23,873 nucleotides of DNA. It comes from a bacterium. Its GTDB lineage: Archaea; Thermoproteota; Nitrososphaeria; Nitrososphaerales; Nitrososphaeraceae. The position numbers were made by a program, and so were the translations under genes. The stretch is taken from NCBI GenBank assembly GCA_014381105.1, contig JACMIO010000061.1, positions 1 to 23,873 on the forward strand, in the 5' to 3' direction. The notes under the pieces were generated by a model. The model made no database searches and had not been told where the DNA came from. It saw nothing but the letters and a program-made list of their open reading frames with translations. Below are positions 1 to 7,294 of this stretch, in pieces (position 1 is the stretch's first letter; each line of letters opens with the position of its first letter).

Positions 1-978
1 AATGAAGAAGGATATTTTCTTCCGATAACAGAGGTTGTTAGGAGAGCGGCAGAAGCATGGAAATTGGGTGCGACTGAAATTTGTATCCAGGCAGGTCTAC
101 CCCCAAAGATGGATGGTTTATTGTACGTCGATATTTGCAGAGCGATAAAAAAGGAATTACCCGATATACATATTCACGCTTTTTCTCCTGAAGAAATAAT
201 GTATGGATGCGCCAGATCAGGATTATCTGTGAAGGACTATTTGAGTCTGCTAAAAGAGGCGGGATTAGGAAGTTTACCAGGTACAGCTGCGGAGATTTTG
301 GATCAGGATTTAAGAGACATAATCTCTCCAGGCAGAATCACGGTGGATGATTGGATTAATGTTATTACAACTGCGCATAAACTAAAGATTCCTACTACAT
401 CTACTATAATGTACGGTCATGTAGAAACAACGGAACACATAGCCAAACATTTAGGATTGATAAGGTCGATTCAGAAAGAGACAGGAGGGTTTACTGAATT
501 TGTACCGCTCGGTTTTGTTCACAGAGAAGCTCCAATGTATAATCACAATTTAGTAAAAGGAATTTCACCAGGTCCTACAGGTCAGGACGTGATAAAGATG
601 CATGCGGTTTCTAGAATAATGCTCAATAATTTTATTGATAATATTCAGGTATCGTGGGTCAAGGAAGGTACAAAAATGTCTCAACTACTTCTTGAAGCTG
701 GAGTAAATGATTTTGGTGGAACTTTGATTAACGAAAGTATATCCACCTCGGCAGGATCTGAATATGGACAGATAATGAAACCCAAGGAAATAAGATCTTT
801 GATAGTCTCTGCAGGCAGAGTACCCGCCCAGAGAAACTCGGTTTATGGAATTGTCAAAGTTTTCGATGAGAGTGCCAATGGAAATGAGACATTGCTAGAT
901 ACTGCAGAAGTATCAAAGTTTGGATCATATCACGAACTGACAAAATTAGATAAATTCCGATATAATCATACGAAATAA
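1..978 (+). CDS. cofH: FO synthase subunit 2 (CofH), 5' end outside window
   Basis: Radical SAM enzyme that joins the hydroxybenzyl moiety (from tyrosine) to the ribityl-diaminouracil precursor, giving 5-amino-5-(4-hydroxybenzyl)-6-(D-ribitylimino)-5,6-dihydrouracil, which CofG then closes into FO, the chromophore of coenzyme F420. The frame is open from base 1 (it begins NEEGYFLPITEVVRRAAEAW), so the gene starts upstream; a TTG at 64 is internal. About 325 residues are visible, against 370-390 usual for the family, so the radical-SAM CxxxCxxC cluster motif lies outside the window. Family signatures present are GATEICIQAGLPP, IHIHAFSPEEI, GLGSLPGTAAEIL and FVPLGFVHREAPMY. Related menaquinone enzymes (MqnC/MqnE) share parts of this, but the IHAFSPEE context favours CofH. 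Stop TAA at 976-978. Confidence 0.9.
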   Translation, partial: NEEGYFLPITEVVRRAAEAWKLGATEICIQAGLPPKMDGLLYVDICRAIKKELPDIHIHAFSPEEIMYGCARSGLSVKDYLSLLKEAGLGSLPGTAAEILDQDLRDIISPGRITVDDWINVITTAHKLKIPTTSTIMYGHVETTEHIAKHLGLIRSIQKETGGFTEFVPLGFVHREAPMYNHNLVKGISPGPTGQDVIKMHAVSRIMLNNFIDNIQVSWVKEGTKMSQLLLEAGVNDFGGTLINESISTSAGSEYGQIMKPKEIRSLIVSAGRVPAQRNSVYGIVKVFDESANGNETLLDTAEVSKFGSYHELTKLDKFRYNHTK

Positions 979-1199
979 GCACATTATTTTTTGGATCGCT
1001 ATAATTGACTCCATTTCAGCGCCCTTCTGCAATGCATTAGGCAATCAATCTATGCACACTTGAGACACCTTTTTAGTAACGTTTACATCAGCATAATCAA
1101 ACGATTGTTCAATCGGCTCAATGAGAATAGATACTTCAATGCTATTCTTAGAATTAATTCATTACATTTAAGAATCTCAACCATACACATTAGCTGCAA

Positions 1200-1811
1200 A
1201 TGATAAACCTTGGAATACTAATTTCTGGTAGAGGTAGTAATATGGAATCAATATTAAATTTTCTAAAAGAAAATAACATTGCAGACATCTGTCCTAAAAT
1301 AGTAATTTCAAGCAAAACTGAAGCTGAAGGTCTCAAAAAGGCCTCAAAATTTGGGGTTCCAACAAGGGTTGTCTCCAATAATTCAAAAGGTTGGGATTAC
1401 GATAGTGAGATAATAAATATTTTACAAGAATATGATGTAAACTCGGAAAACGGACTTGTGTGTTTGGCCGGGTACATGCGACTCTTGAGTCCAGAATTTG
1501 TAAGAAAGTACAAAATGCGTATTATGAACATACATCCATCACTTTTGCCATCTTTTCCTGGACTCAATTCCCAAAAAAAAGCGCTGGATTATGGAGTAAA
1601 AGTAACTGGATGTACTGTTCACTTTGTTGACGAGGGATTGGATTCAGGACCAGTTATCGCACAGAAACACGTGACTGTATTGGACAATGATACATTTGAA
1701 ACATTATCAGAGAGAATCCTTGTACAGGAGCATATTCTGTATCCATATTGCGTAAAGCTCTTTTCTGAAAAGAGGCTATTGGTTGAAGGTAGAAGAGTAA
1801 TCGTTACTTAG
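1200..1811 (+). CDS. purN: Phosphoribosylglycinamide formyltransferase (GAR transformylase)
   Basis: Transfers the formyl group of 10-formyl-tetrahydrofolate to GAR, the third step of de novo purine synthesis. The 203-residue length is typical. The N-terminal Rossmann strand and phosphate-binding loop read LGILISGRGSN (residues 4-14). The catalytic triad of the family is visible as N110 and H112 in MNIHPSLLP and D148 in GLDSGP, which correspond to E. coli N106, H108 and D144. ATG start, with an AT-rich box (catttaagaa) about 32 nt upstream. It is followed by folD and a 5-formyl-THF cyclo-ligase, so the enzyme sits with the genes that interconvert its cofactor; purD converges from the other side of the cluster. 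Confidence 0.95.
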   Translation: MINLGILISGRGSNMESILNFLKENNIADICPKIVISSKTEAEGLKKASKFGVPTRVVSNNSKGWDYDSEIINILQEYDVNSENGLVCLAGYMRLLSPEFVRKYKMRIMNIHPSLLPSFPGLNSQKKALDYGVKVTGCTVHFVDEGLDSGPVIAQKHVTVLDNDTFETLSERILVQEHILYPYCVKLFSEKRLLVEGRRVIVT

Positions 1812-1877
1812 ATTCGAGGGAAAAATAACGTAATCGACAGTAAAGCAAAAAAATGGCGTCGTGATTTCCTAAAATGT

Positions 1878-2738
1878 TTGACCAAATTAATAGATGGATT
1901 GCTAGTATCCCAACACATCAGAAGTATGATTAAAAAAGAGGTATCAGCACTAGTAAGCCAAGGAATTAAACCATGTTTGGCCACCGTAGTAGTTGGCGAT
2001 AATCAAGCGTCCGCAACATATGTAAAAAATAAACAAATTGCCGCAAGTAGTGTTGGAATACTAACGCGGGATTTTAAACTTCCACAAAACATAACTCAAG
2101 AAGAGCTCTCCAAGACAATTAAAGAATTAAATCATGATGAAAATGTCCATGGAATTCTAATTCAACTTCCATTACCGGATCAAATTGAAACTTCCATCAC
2201 CAATTTGGTAAGACATGAAAAAGACGTGGATGGCTTAACTTCTTACAATTTAGGCCTTCTGTTGGAGGGAACCCCCAAACTCGTACCATGTACTCCCTTG
2301 GGCATTCTTGAACTACTGGATTTTTACAACATCGATGTTAAAGGGATTGATGTGGCCATCATAAATAGAAGTAATCTGGTTGGAAAACCTCTAGGAATCT
2401 TACTAATGAATCGTGATGCAACTGTAACATTTTTTCATTCAAAATCAAAAGGAATGCAAGACAAATTAAGAAACTTTGATTGTATTATTACGGCGGTTGG
2501 AGATCGTCAAAAATTTATTCTTACAGGAAAGATGGTCAAGGAAAATGCAATAATAATCGACGTTGGTATTACAAGAATAAATGGAAAGATTCATGGAGAT
2601 GTTGATTTTAAATCCGTTTCAGAAAAAGCAGCTTACATCACTCCTGTACCTGGTGGAGTTGGACCAATGACTGTTACAATGCTATTAAAAAATACAGTTC
2701 ACGCAGCCAGCATCATAAACAAGGTTAGCAGTAATTAA
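1878..2738 (+). CDS. folD: Bifunctional methylene-THF dehydrogenase / methenyl-THF cyclohydrolase
   Basis: Oxidises 5,10-methylene-THF to 5,10-methenyl-THF with NADP and hydrolyses it to 10-formyl-THF, the donor used by PurN. The 286-residue length is normal. Active-site Y48 and K52 lie in the family motif TYVKNK. QLPLP (96-100), KDVDGL (115-120) and PCTP (137-140) line the folate site, NRSNLVGKP is the nucleotide-binding loop, and PVPGGVGPMTVTML near the C-terminus is diagnostic. The start is TTG at 1878: no in-frame ATG exists upstream, and the ATG at 1874 is out of frame. The gap after purN is 66 nt; the next gene starts 4 nt after the stop, so the two are almost certainly co-transcribed. 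Confidence 0.95.
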   Translation: MTKLIDGLLVSQHIRSMIKKEVSALVSQGIKPCLATVVVGDNQASATYVKNKQIAASSVGILTRDFKLPQNITQEELSKTIKELNHDENVHGILIQLPLPDQIETSITNLVRHEKDVDGLTSYNLGLLLEGTPKLVPCTPLGILELLDFYNIDVKGIDVAIINRSNLVGKPLGILLMNRDATVTFFHSKSKGMQDKLRNFDCIITAVGDRQKFILTGKMVKENAIIIDVGITRINGKIHGDVDFKSVSEKAAYITPVPGGVGPMTVTMLLKNTVHAASIINKVSSN

Positions 2739-2742
2739 TACG

Positions 2743-3333
2743 ATGAAATTAGGCAATCAAGAACAAAAATCAATATTAAGAAAAGAGATTCTACAGAAGA
2801 GAAACTCTTTGAGCGATTCTCAAATAGCCAGGAGGAGTAAATTAATCCAAGAGAAGCTCATAGGAAGTGCTGAATTCATTGAATCCAAATCTATTGGGGT
2901 TTATCTTCCCATTGGATCAGAAGTACAAACAGATGATATAATTAGAAATGCAATAGAATCAGAGAAGACTGTGATGTTACCTCGTGTAATAATAAATGAT
3001 CTTCATTTCTTTATTGTAAGAAAACATGATTATGATCATGATTCGTTTGATGTAAATAAATTCGGAATTAAAGAACCAAAGAAAACTAATATGAAATTAG
3101 ATTTTATCGATTTGTTAATTGTCCCAGGAATTGTATTTGATTCCCATGGATATAGAATTGGCTATGGGTATGGGTACTATGATAAATTCATGGCCGAGAA
3201 AAAATTTTCAAAATCGATTGGTCTAGCATATGATTTTCAAGTAATGAAAAATCCTATTCCAAAATTTGAATTTGATAAAAAAATAGATATCTTAATCACG
3301 GATGGTGGAATTCAAGTATTCGATACCTTTTGA
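2743..3333 (+). CDS. 5-formyltetrahydrofolate cyclo-ligase family protein
   Basis: ATP-dependent enzyme that returns 5-formyl-THF to the active pool as 5,10-methenyl-THF (family of E. coli YgfA and eukaryotic MTHFS). The 196 residues include the basic N-terminal helix (ILRKEILQKRNSL), GVYLPIGSEVQT (52-63) and the diagnostic glycine/tyrosine-rich nucleotide loop GYRIGYGYGYYDKF (136-149), preceded by LLIVPGIVFD. It begins 4 nt after folD, in line with a shared role in feeding one-carbon units to purine synthesis. Its last 42 nt overlap the 3' end of purD, which is read from the opposite strand. Confidence 0.9.
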   Translation: MKLGNQEQKSILRKEILQKRNSLSDSQIARRSKLIQEKLIGSAEFIESKSIGVYLPIGSEVQTDDIIRNAIESEKTVMLPRVIINDLHFFIVRKHDYDHDSFDVNKFGIKEPKKTNMKLDFIDLLIVPGIVFDSHGYRIGYGYGYYDKFMAEKKFSKSIGLAYDFQVMKNPIPKFEFDKKIDILITDGGIQVFDTF

Positions 3334-4596
3334 TGCTATGTCCGTTCTATAGTACTCCTCGTTATCCCCCCAATGAATTTCAGATACTAATGAATAGGAC
3401 TTTTTCTTGGCTCCTTCAATTGTATCATCCAAGGAGGTAATTGATAATACCCTTCCACCATTTGTGAGTATTTCTCCCGAAGAATTTTTTTTAGTTCCTG
3501 CATGAAATACATTTGTATCATTGTCAAATCTAGAGTCCAACCCATGAATGATTTTCCCGGTTTGATACTTTCCAGGATAACCTCTTGAAGCCAGGACTAT
3601 GCAGACTGAACGTTTATCTTTCCATCTGATTGGTGGCATTGAATCAAGCCTTTCATCAACAACTGCCTCAAAATATTTTAACAAACTAGTGTCCATTCTT
3701 GATAAAATGGATTGGCTTTCTGGATCACCCATTCTCACATTAAACTCAAGCACATAGGGTTCATTTGAACCACGTTCTATCATGATTCCTGCATATAGGA
3801 AACCCTTGAATCTAATTCCGATATCAGTTAATCCCCTTATTGTAGGACTCATTATTTTCTCAACTATCTTATTACCTATTTTTTCTGTGATAAGAGGCGT
3901 GGGAGAGTAGCTTCCCATTCCCCCGGTATTAGGACCTTTATCTCCATCAAAGATATTCTTGTGATCCTGACTTGTTGCCATCGGAATTATGCACTTGCCA
4001 TCACATAGAGCGATAAATGAGGCTTCATCTCCGTAAATTCTATCTTCGATGATTATCTTATTTCTGGAATCAGTAAATTCGTTATCGTTAAAGATTTTCT
4101 GAATCGCTTCAATAGCTGATTTAGTACTATCGCATACGAATACACCCTTTCCAGAGGCAAGTCCATCTACCTTGACAACTACTTTCTTGGAGGACGATTT
4201 GACATACTCTATTGCAGAACTTGCGTCTGAAAATATTGAAAAAGAAGCAGTTTGAATTCCCATTCCACGCATGAAAAGCTTTGAGAACATTTTGCTTGAT
4301 TCTAATCGGGATGAGCTTTTATTGGGTCCAAATATGGGTAATTGATTCTTTTCAAAAAGATCAACAATGCCCAGAGAAAGTGGCTTTTCAGGTCCCACTA
4401 TAGTAAAAGAATTGTTCTGTTTTGCAAATTCACAAAGTTTCAATAAATCACTAGAATCTATTTCGATATTATTTTGTGTCCCTCCATTTCCTGGAGCAAA
4501 AAATATTTTTTTTGTTGTATCTTGTAGCAGTTTCCATCCAATGGAATGTTCTCTCCCTCCAGAACCTACAATCAAGATCGTATCATAATGCTTCAT
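3292..4596 (-). CDS. purD: Phosphoribosylamine-glycine ligase (GAR synthetase)
   Basis: ATP-grasp ligase joining phosphoribosylamine and glycine to form GAR, the substrate of PurN encoded just across the cluster. The 434-residue length is normal. The N-terminal loop is VGSGGREHSIGWKL (residues 10-23). The ATP-grasp core shows KVDGLASGKGVFV, then GPNTGGMGSYSPTPL, and the metal-binding segment EFNVRMGDPESQ. ATG start at 4594-4596 with a TTTAATTTT-like box about 30 nt upstream. The gene converges on the cyclo-ligase and overlaps it by 42 nt, so the two transcripts are antisense over their 3' ends. Confidence 0.95.
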   Translation of the reverse strand: MKHYDTILIVGSGGREHSIGWKLLQDTTKKIFFAPGNGGTQNNIEIDSSDLLKLCEFAKQNNSFTIVGPEKPLSLGIVDLFEKNQLPIFGPNKSSSRLESSKMFSKLFMRGMGIQTASFSIFSDASSAIEYVKSSSKKVVVKVDGLASGKGVFVCDSTKSAIEAIQKIFNDNEFTDSRNKIIIEDRIYGDEASFIALCDGKCIIPMATSQDHKNIFDGDKGPNTGGMGSYSPTPLITEKIGNKIVEKIMSPTIRGLTDIGIRFKGFLYAGIMIERGSNEPYVLEFNVRMGDPESQSILSRMDTSLLKYFEAVVDERLDSMPPIRWKDKRSVCIVLASRGYPGKYQTGKIIHGLDSRFDNDTNVFHAGTKKNSSGEILTNGGRVLSITSLDDTIEGAKKKSYSLVSEIHWGDNEEYYRTDIASKGIEYLNSTIRD

Positions 4597-4635
4597 TTCA
4601 AATCAGGAAATATGAATTCGGCAAAATTAAACTAA

Positions 4636-4968
4636 TCAAATTAATTCACCTGTTTCATTTCGAATCATGAGGTAATTATCATTGACTACTGATTTTACAA
4701 AATCATGATATTCTGAATCAGAAAAGTGAATAGTATCTACCTTTGAATTTATTTTTTCTTTAGCGAAACCTAAATGATAGCACAAACCCTTACCTGAAAG
4801 TGTTCTAAAATAATAATCATTGCACGAACAGTACTCTAAATCCAAATCAATCCAATATTCATGATGTTTCCCAACGATTGTCCAAATCATTTTTTGACTT
4901 GGTTCAAACAAGTGACATTTCAGCGATGGGAATATTGATGATATGCAACTCACCAGAATACTAGTCAT
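4636..4968 (-). CDS. Small SWIM zinc-finger protein
   Basis: A 110-residue protein carrying a SWIM-type zinc motif, C-x-C-x13-C-x-H, at C47, C49, C63 and H65 (EYCSCNDYYF ... GKGLCYHL). SWIM domains bind DNA or protein and occur in recombination and ubiquitin-related factors. There is no other recognisable domain, so the exact role is unknown. The ATG overlaps the stop codon of the upstream cyclophilin-like gene by 4 nt (ATGA at 4965-4968), which implies translational coupling. A strand just before the motif (HHEYWIDLDLEYCSC) fits the usual SWIM fold. The C-terminal 40 residues are not recognised. Confidence 0.75.
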   Translation of the reverse strand: MTSILVSCISSIFPSLKCHLFEPSQKMIWTIVGKHHEYWIDLDLEYCSCNDYYFRTLSGKGLCYHLGFAKEKINSKVDTIHFSDSEYHDFVKSVVNDNYLMIRNETGELI

Positions 4969-5414
4969 CCAGAAGCCAGCTTTATAAATATGATTTCTCC
5001 TGATTCCATTGATTCTAACAATAATGGATCGTCGATACAGTGGCCTATGTGGTTCATACTTAACCCTTTAGTATCTTGCAATACGATACAAATAGAGCCA
5101 TTCGAAATCATGAATCCCAAATCCCCTCTCTGAAATGTTGATTTCTGTTTTTCTGCCCCTACAGTTAATCCCGATTCAACATATCCTAACTTGTGGTCTA
5201 AAAAATGCAGTCTTCCTGAAATTGGCATTGCCTTAATGATCTTTGAGAAAGTGATAGGGGATATGTGGCGGACCAGTTCTAGCATTATTTTCCCCTTTTC
5301 TCTAGACTCTAGCACTACATGAATCCTTGAGACGGAGTTTGGATTGCTCCAGGTCATATGTATTTGTAAACTAAATTCTGCATTACTATTAATTTGTTGA
5401 TTTATTAGCAACAT
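4965..5414 (-). CDS. Cyclophilin-like fold protein (DUF369/TM1367-like)
   Basis: A 149-residue protein with the pattern of the archaeal cyclophilin-like family: a central SGRLHFLDHKLGYVESGLTVG stretch, then FQRGDLGFMISNGSICIVLQDT (a strand pair ending in the conserved GxxxCIVL-type core), and a C-terminal acidic loop with ESGEIIFIKL. These proteins share the cyclophilin beta-barrel but generally lack the prolyl-isomerase catalytic set; their function is not established. ATG start at 5412-5414. The gene is divergent from rpo6 with only 33 nt between start codons. It is coupled to the SWIM protein downstream, suggesting that the two act together. The assignment rests on pattern recognition, not an alignment. 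Confidence 0.6.
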   Translation of the reverse strand: MLLINQQINSNAEFSLQIHMTWSNPNSVSRIHVVLESREKGKIMLELVRHISPITFSKIIKAMPISGRLHFLDHKLGYVESGLTVGAEKQKSTFQRGDLGFMISNGSICIVLQDTKGLSMNHIGHCIDDPLLLESMESGEIIFIKLASG

Positions 5415-5417
5415 TTA

Positions 5418-5427
5418 ATTATATATT
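5418..5427 (+). promoter_or_regulatory. TATA box of rpo6
   Basis: The AT-only run TTATATAT at 5419-5426 is centred about 25 nt before TTG 5448, the spacing expected if transcription begins at the start codon. This argues for 5448 rather than the in-frame TTG at 5436. The box lies in the 33-nt gap shared with the divergent cyclophilin-like gene. Confidence 0.55.
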
Positions 5428-5447
5428 CACTTTTTTTGCTTTTATTC

Positions 5448-5933
5448 TTGGTTTTAAGACGTTCTAGCTCTGAAAAAAATAAGGAAAAAAAACCTGTCAA
5501 AGTGAAAAAACAGTCCAAAGTAAAGAAAGATGCAGAAATAAAAGGGAAGAATCCTCAAGAAAAAGAAAAGAAATCTAAAAAAACCAAAATTGAGAAATTA
5601 GAAACTGTTGAAGAATCAAAGAGCGGTAGGCCAAAAGACGAAGTAGTAGTTTATCCAGAAATGGATTTTGAATCAAGAGAAATAGCTCCTCAGGATAGTC
5701 AGGTTTTGATAGGCCCGCCAACATTGACCCGATTTGAACGCGCCAGAATAATAGGCTCAAGATCATTACAGCTGTCGCTTGGTGCACCGACATTAGTTGA
5801 TTCTTCAAAAAAATTCAACGATACTATTTCAATTGCAGTAGAAGAACTGAATTTGAAAGTTCTACCTATTTCTATAAGAAGAATACTGCCAAATGGATTG
5901 TATCAAGACATTCCGATCGATTGGCTAAAATAG
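5448..5933 (+). CDS. rpo6: DNA-directed RNA polymerase subunit Rpo6 (RpoK/RPB6) with lysine-rich N-terminal extension
   Basis: Small assembly subunit that clamps the Rpo1 C-terminal and N-terminal regions in archaeal RNA polymerase. The C-terminal part is unmistakable: PTLTRFERARIIGSRSLQLSLGAP, then AVEELNLKVLPISIRR and the terminal PNGLYQDIPIDWLK. With the start at TTG 5448 (chosen because of the TATA spacing) the protein is 161 residues, against about 55-100 for most archaeal Rpo6. The extra length is a highly charged, low-complexity segment over roughly the first 60 residues, dominated by Lys and Glu, presumably disordered. An in-frame TTG at 5436 would add four hydrophobic residues. carA follows 134 nt downstream. 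Confidence 0.9.
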   Translation: MVLRRSSSEKNKEKKPVKVKKQSKVKKDAEIKGKNPQEKEKKSKKTKIEKLETVEESKSGRPKDEVVVYPEMDFESREIAPQDSQVLIGPPTLTRFERARIIGSRSLQLSLGAPTLVDSSKKFNDTISIAVEELNLKVLPISIRRILPNGLYQDIPIDWLK

Positions 5934-6041
5934 AAAAACGAATTCATATAATGTGTCTATAATTTTTCCCTTATCCAGCCCCGATAAAAATCACAATCAA
6001 ATATTGGATAGGCAGTACAGCCAATATTCAACTTAGGAAAA

Positions 6042-6048
6042 TTTAAAT
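6042..6048 (+). promoter_or_regulatory. Probable TATA box of carAB
   Basis: TTTAAAT is centred 23 nt before ATG 6068. The spacing supports a leaderless carA transcript starting at that ATG, rather than at the internal ATG 6119 where many CarA proteins begin. Confidence 0.4.
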
Positions 6049-6067
6049 CTCGATATTTTACAACTCT

Positions 6068-7294
6068 ATGAGGGTCAAAATTCCTACAATTCATGCTAAT
6101 CACATAGGCCTTAATGCGATGATAGTTTTAGAAGACGGGTCAACGTATCGAGGTACAGGTTTTGGCTATCCAACGACAGTGGGCGGCGAATTCGTTTTTA
6201 ACACGGGCATGGTGGGTTATACTGAGACTTTGACTGATCCATCCTATAGAGGACAAATTCTTTGTTTGACTTATCCACTCATCGGGAACTATGGAGTTCC
6301 GAGCAACTCTATTAACGATAGCTATGGATTACCAAAGTATTTTGAATCTGATAGCATTCAAGTTTCTGGATTGATAGTTCATGAGATATCTAGCGTCGCC
6401 AATCACAGAGAGTGTCATAAGACATTAGATCAGTGGTTATATGAGGAAAAAATACCAGGCATTAGTGGAATCGATACACGTGATTTGACAAAGAAAATTC
6501 GAATAAAGGGAGTAATGAATGGTGCATTGTCTGTTTCAAAAAACGAAATAAATTCAAAAGAATTGTTGAGTACTATTAAAAAGACCAAATATGACGGATT
6601 TAACTTTATGTCTCAAGTATCCATTGACACAGCAGTAGAATATGGGGACCGAGCGTTAGAACCTATTGTTCTTATCGATACAGGTACGAAATATAGCATT
6701 ATTCGTAATATCTTGCGTATGGGCTATAGGGTTATTCAAGTTCCATGGGATACATCGTTCAGTAAGATTATTTCATACAAGCCAAAGGGTATTATAATAA
6801 GTAACGGTCCCGGAGATCCAAAAATGTGCAATAGCACCATTGAAACTGTCGTTAAACTGTTTGAATCAACATTACCAATGCTAGGAATATGTTTAGGTAA
6901 CCAAATCATAGCTCTTGCTGCCGGTGGCGACACATACAAATTAAAATTCGGACATAGAGGTCAAAACAAAGGATGTACAGACCTGAATACAAATCAAACC
7001 TTTATCACCAGCCAGAATCACGGATATGGGGTAAAAGCAAACACACTTAATAAAACTGGATTTAAAGCTTGGTATATTAACTCTGATGACAATACCATTG
7101 AAGGTATCAAACATGAGTCAAAACCCATAATTGCGGTACAGTTTCATCCAGAAGCATCTCCTGGTCCTTATGATTGCATGTATGTTTTCGAAGAATTTAA
7201 ACATCTTGTTGAACGAGATAAACCGGATGAGAAGTCAATTAAAATCGATAGAGTGAATGGAGGTGGGAAAATTTTCCAAAAAATGAAACCATAA
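6068..7294 (+). CDS. carA: Carbamoyl-phosphate synthase small subunit (glutaminase)
   Basis: Releases ammonia from glutamine and channels it to CarB for carbamoyl phosphate, the entry to pyrimidine and arginine synthesis. The N-terminal CarA domain (about 18-150) has LEDGSTYRGTGFG and FNTGMVGYTETLTDPSYRGQ. The class I amidotransferase domain has SNGPGDP (245-251), the nucleophile C275 in LGICLGNQ, and H360/E362 in VQFHPEASPGP. The protein is 408 residues; most relatives start at the equivalent of M18 (6119), so 17 residues are extra if the 6068 start is right. The last ~10 residues, up to TAA 7292-7294, overlap the frame that encodes the beginning of carB and are not recognisably conserved. 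Confidence 0.93.
   Translation: MRVKIPTIHANHIGLNAMIVLEDGSTYRGTGFGYPTTVGGEFVFNTGMVGYTETLTDPSYRGQILCLTYPLIGNYGVPSNSINDSYGLPKYFESDSIQVSGLIVHEISSVANHRECHKTLDQWLYEEKIPGISGIDTRDLTKKIRIKGVMNGALSVSKNEINSKELLSTIKKTKYDGFNFMSQVSIDTAVEYGDRALEPIVLIDTGTKYSIIRNILRMGYRVIQVPWDTSFSKIISYKPKGIIISNGPGDPKMCNSTIETVVKLFESTLPMLGICLGNQIIALAAGGDTYKLKFGHRGQNKGCTDLNTNQTFITSQNHGYGVKANTLNKTGFKAWYINSDDNTIEGIKHESKPIIAVQFHPEASPGPYDCMYVFEEFKHLVERDKPDEKSIKIDRVNGGGKIFQKMKP

Noticed and set aside
64..978. Complete cofH gene beginning at TTG 64
   Set aside because: The same frame is open to base 1 with conserved CofH residues before position 64, so the gene is cut by the window edge.
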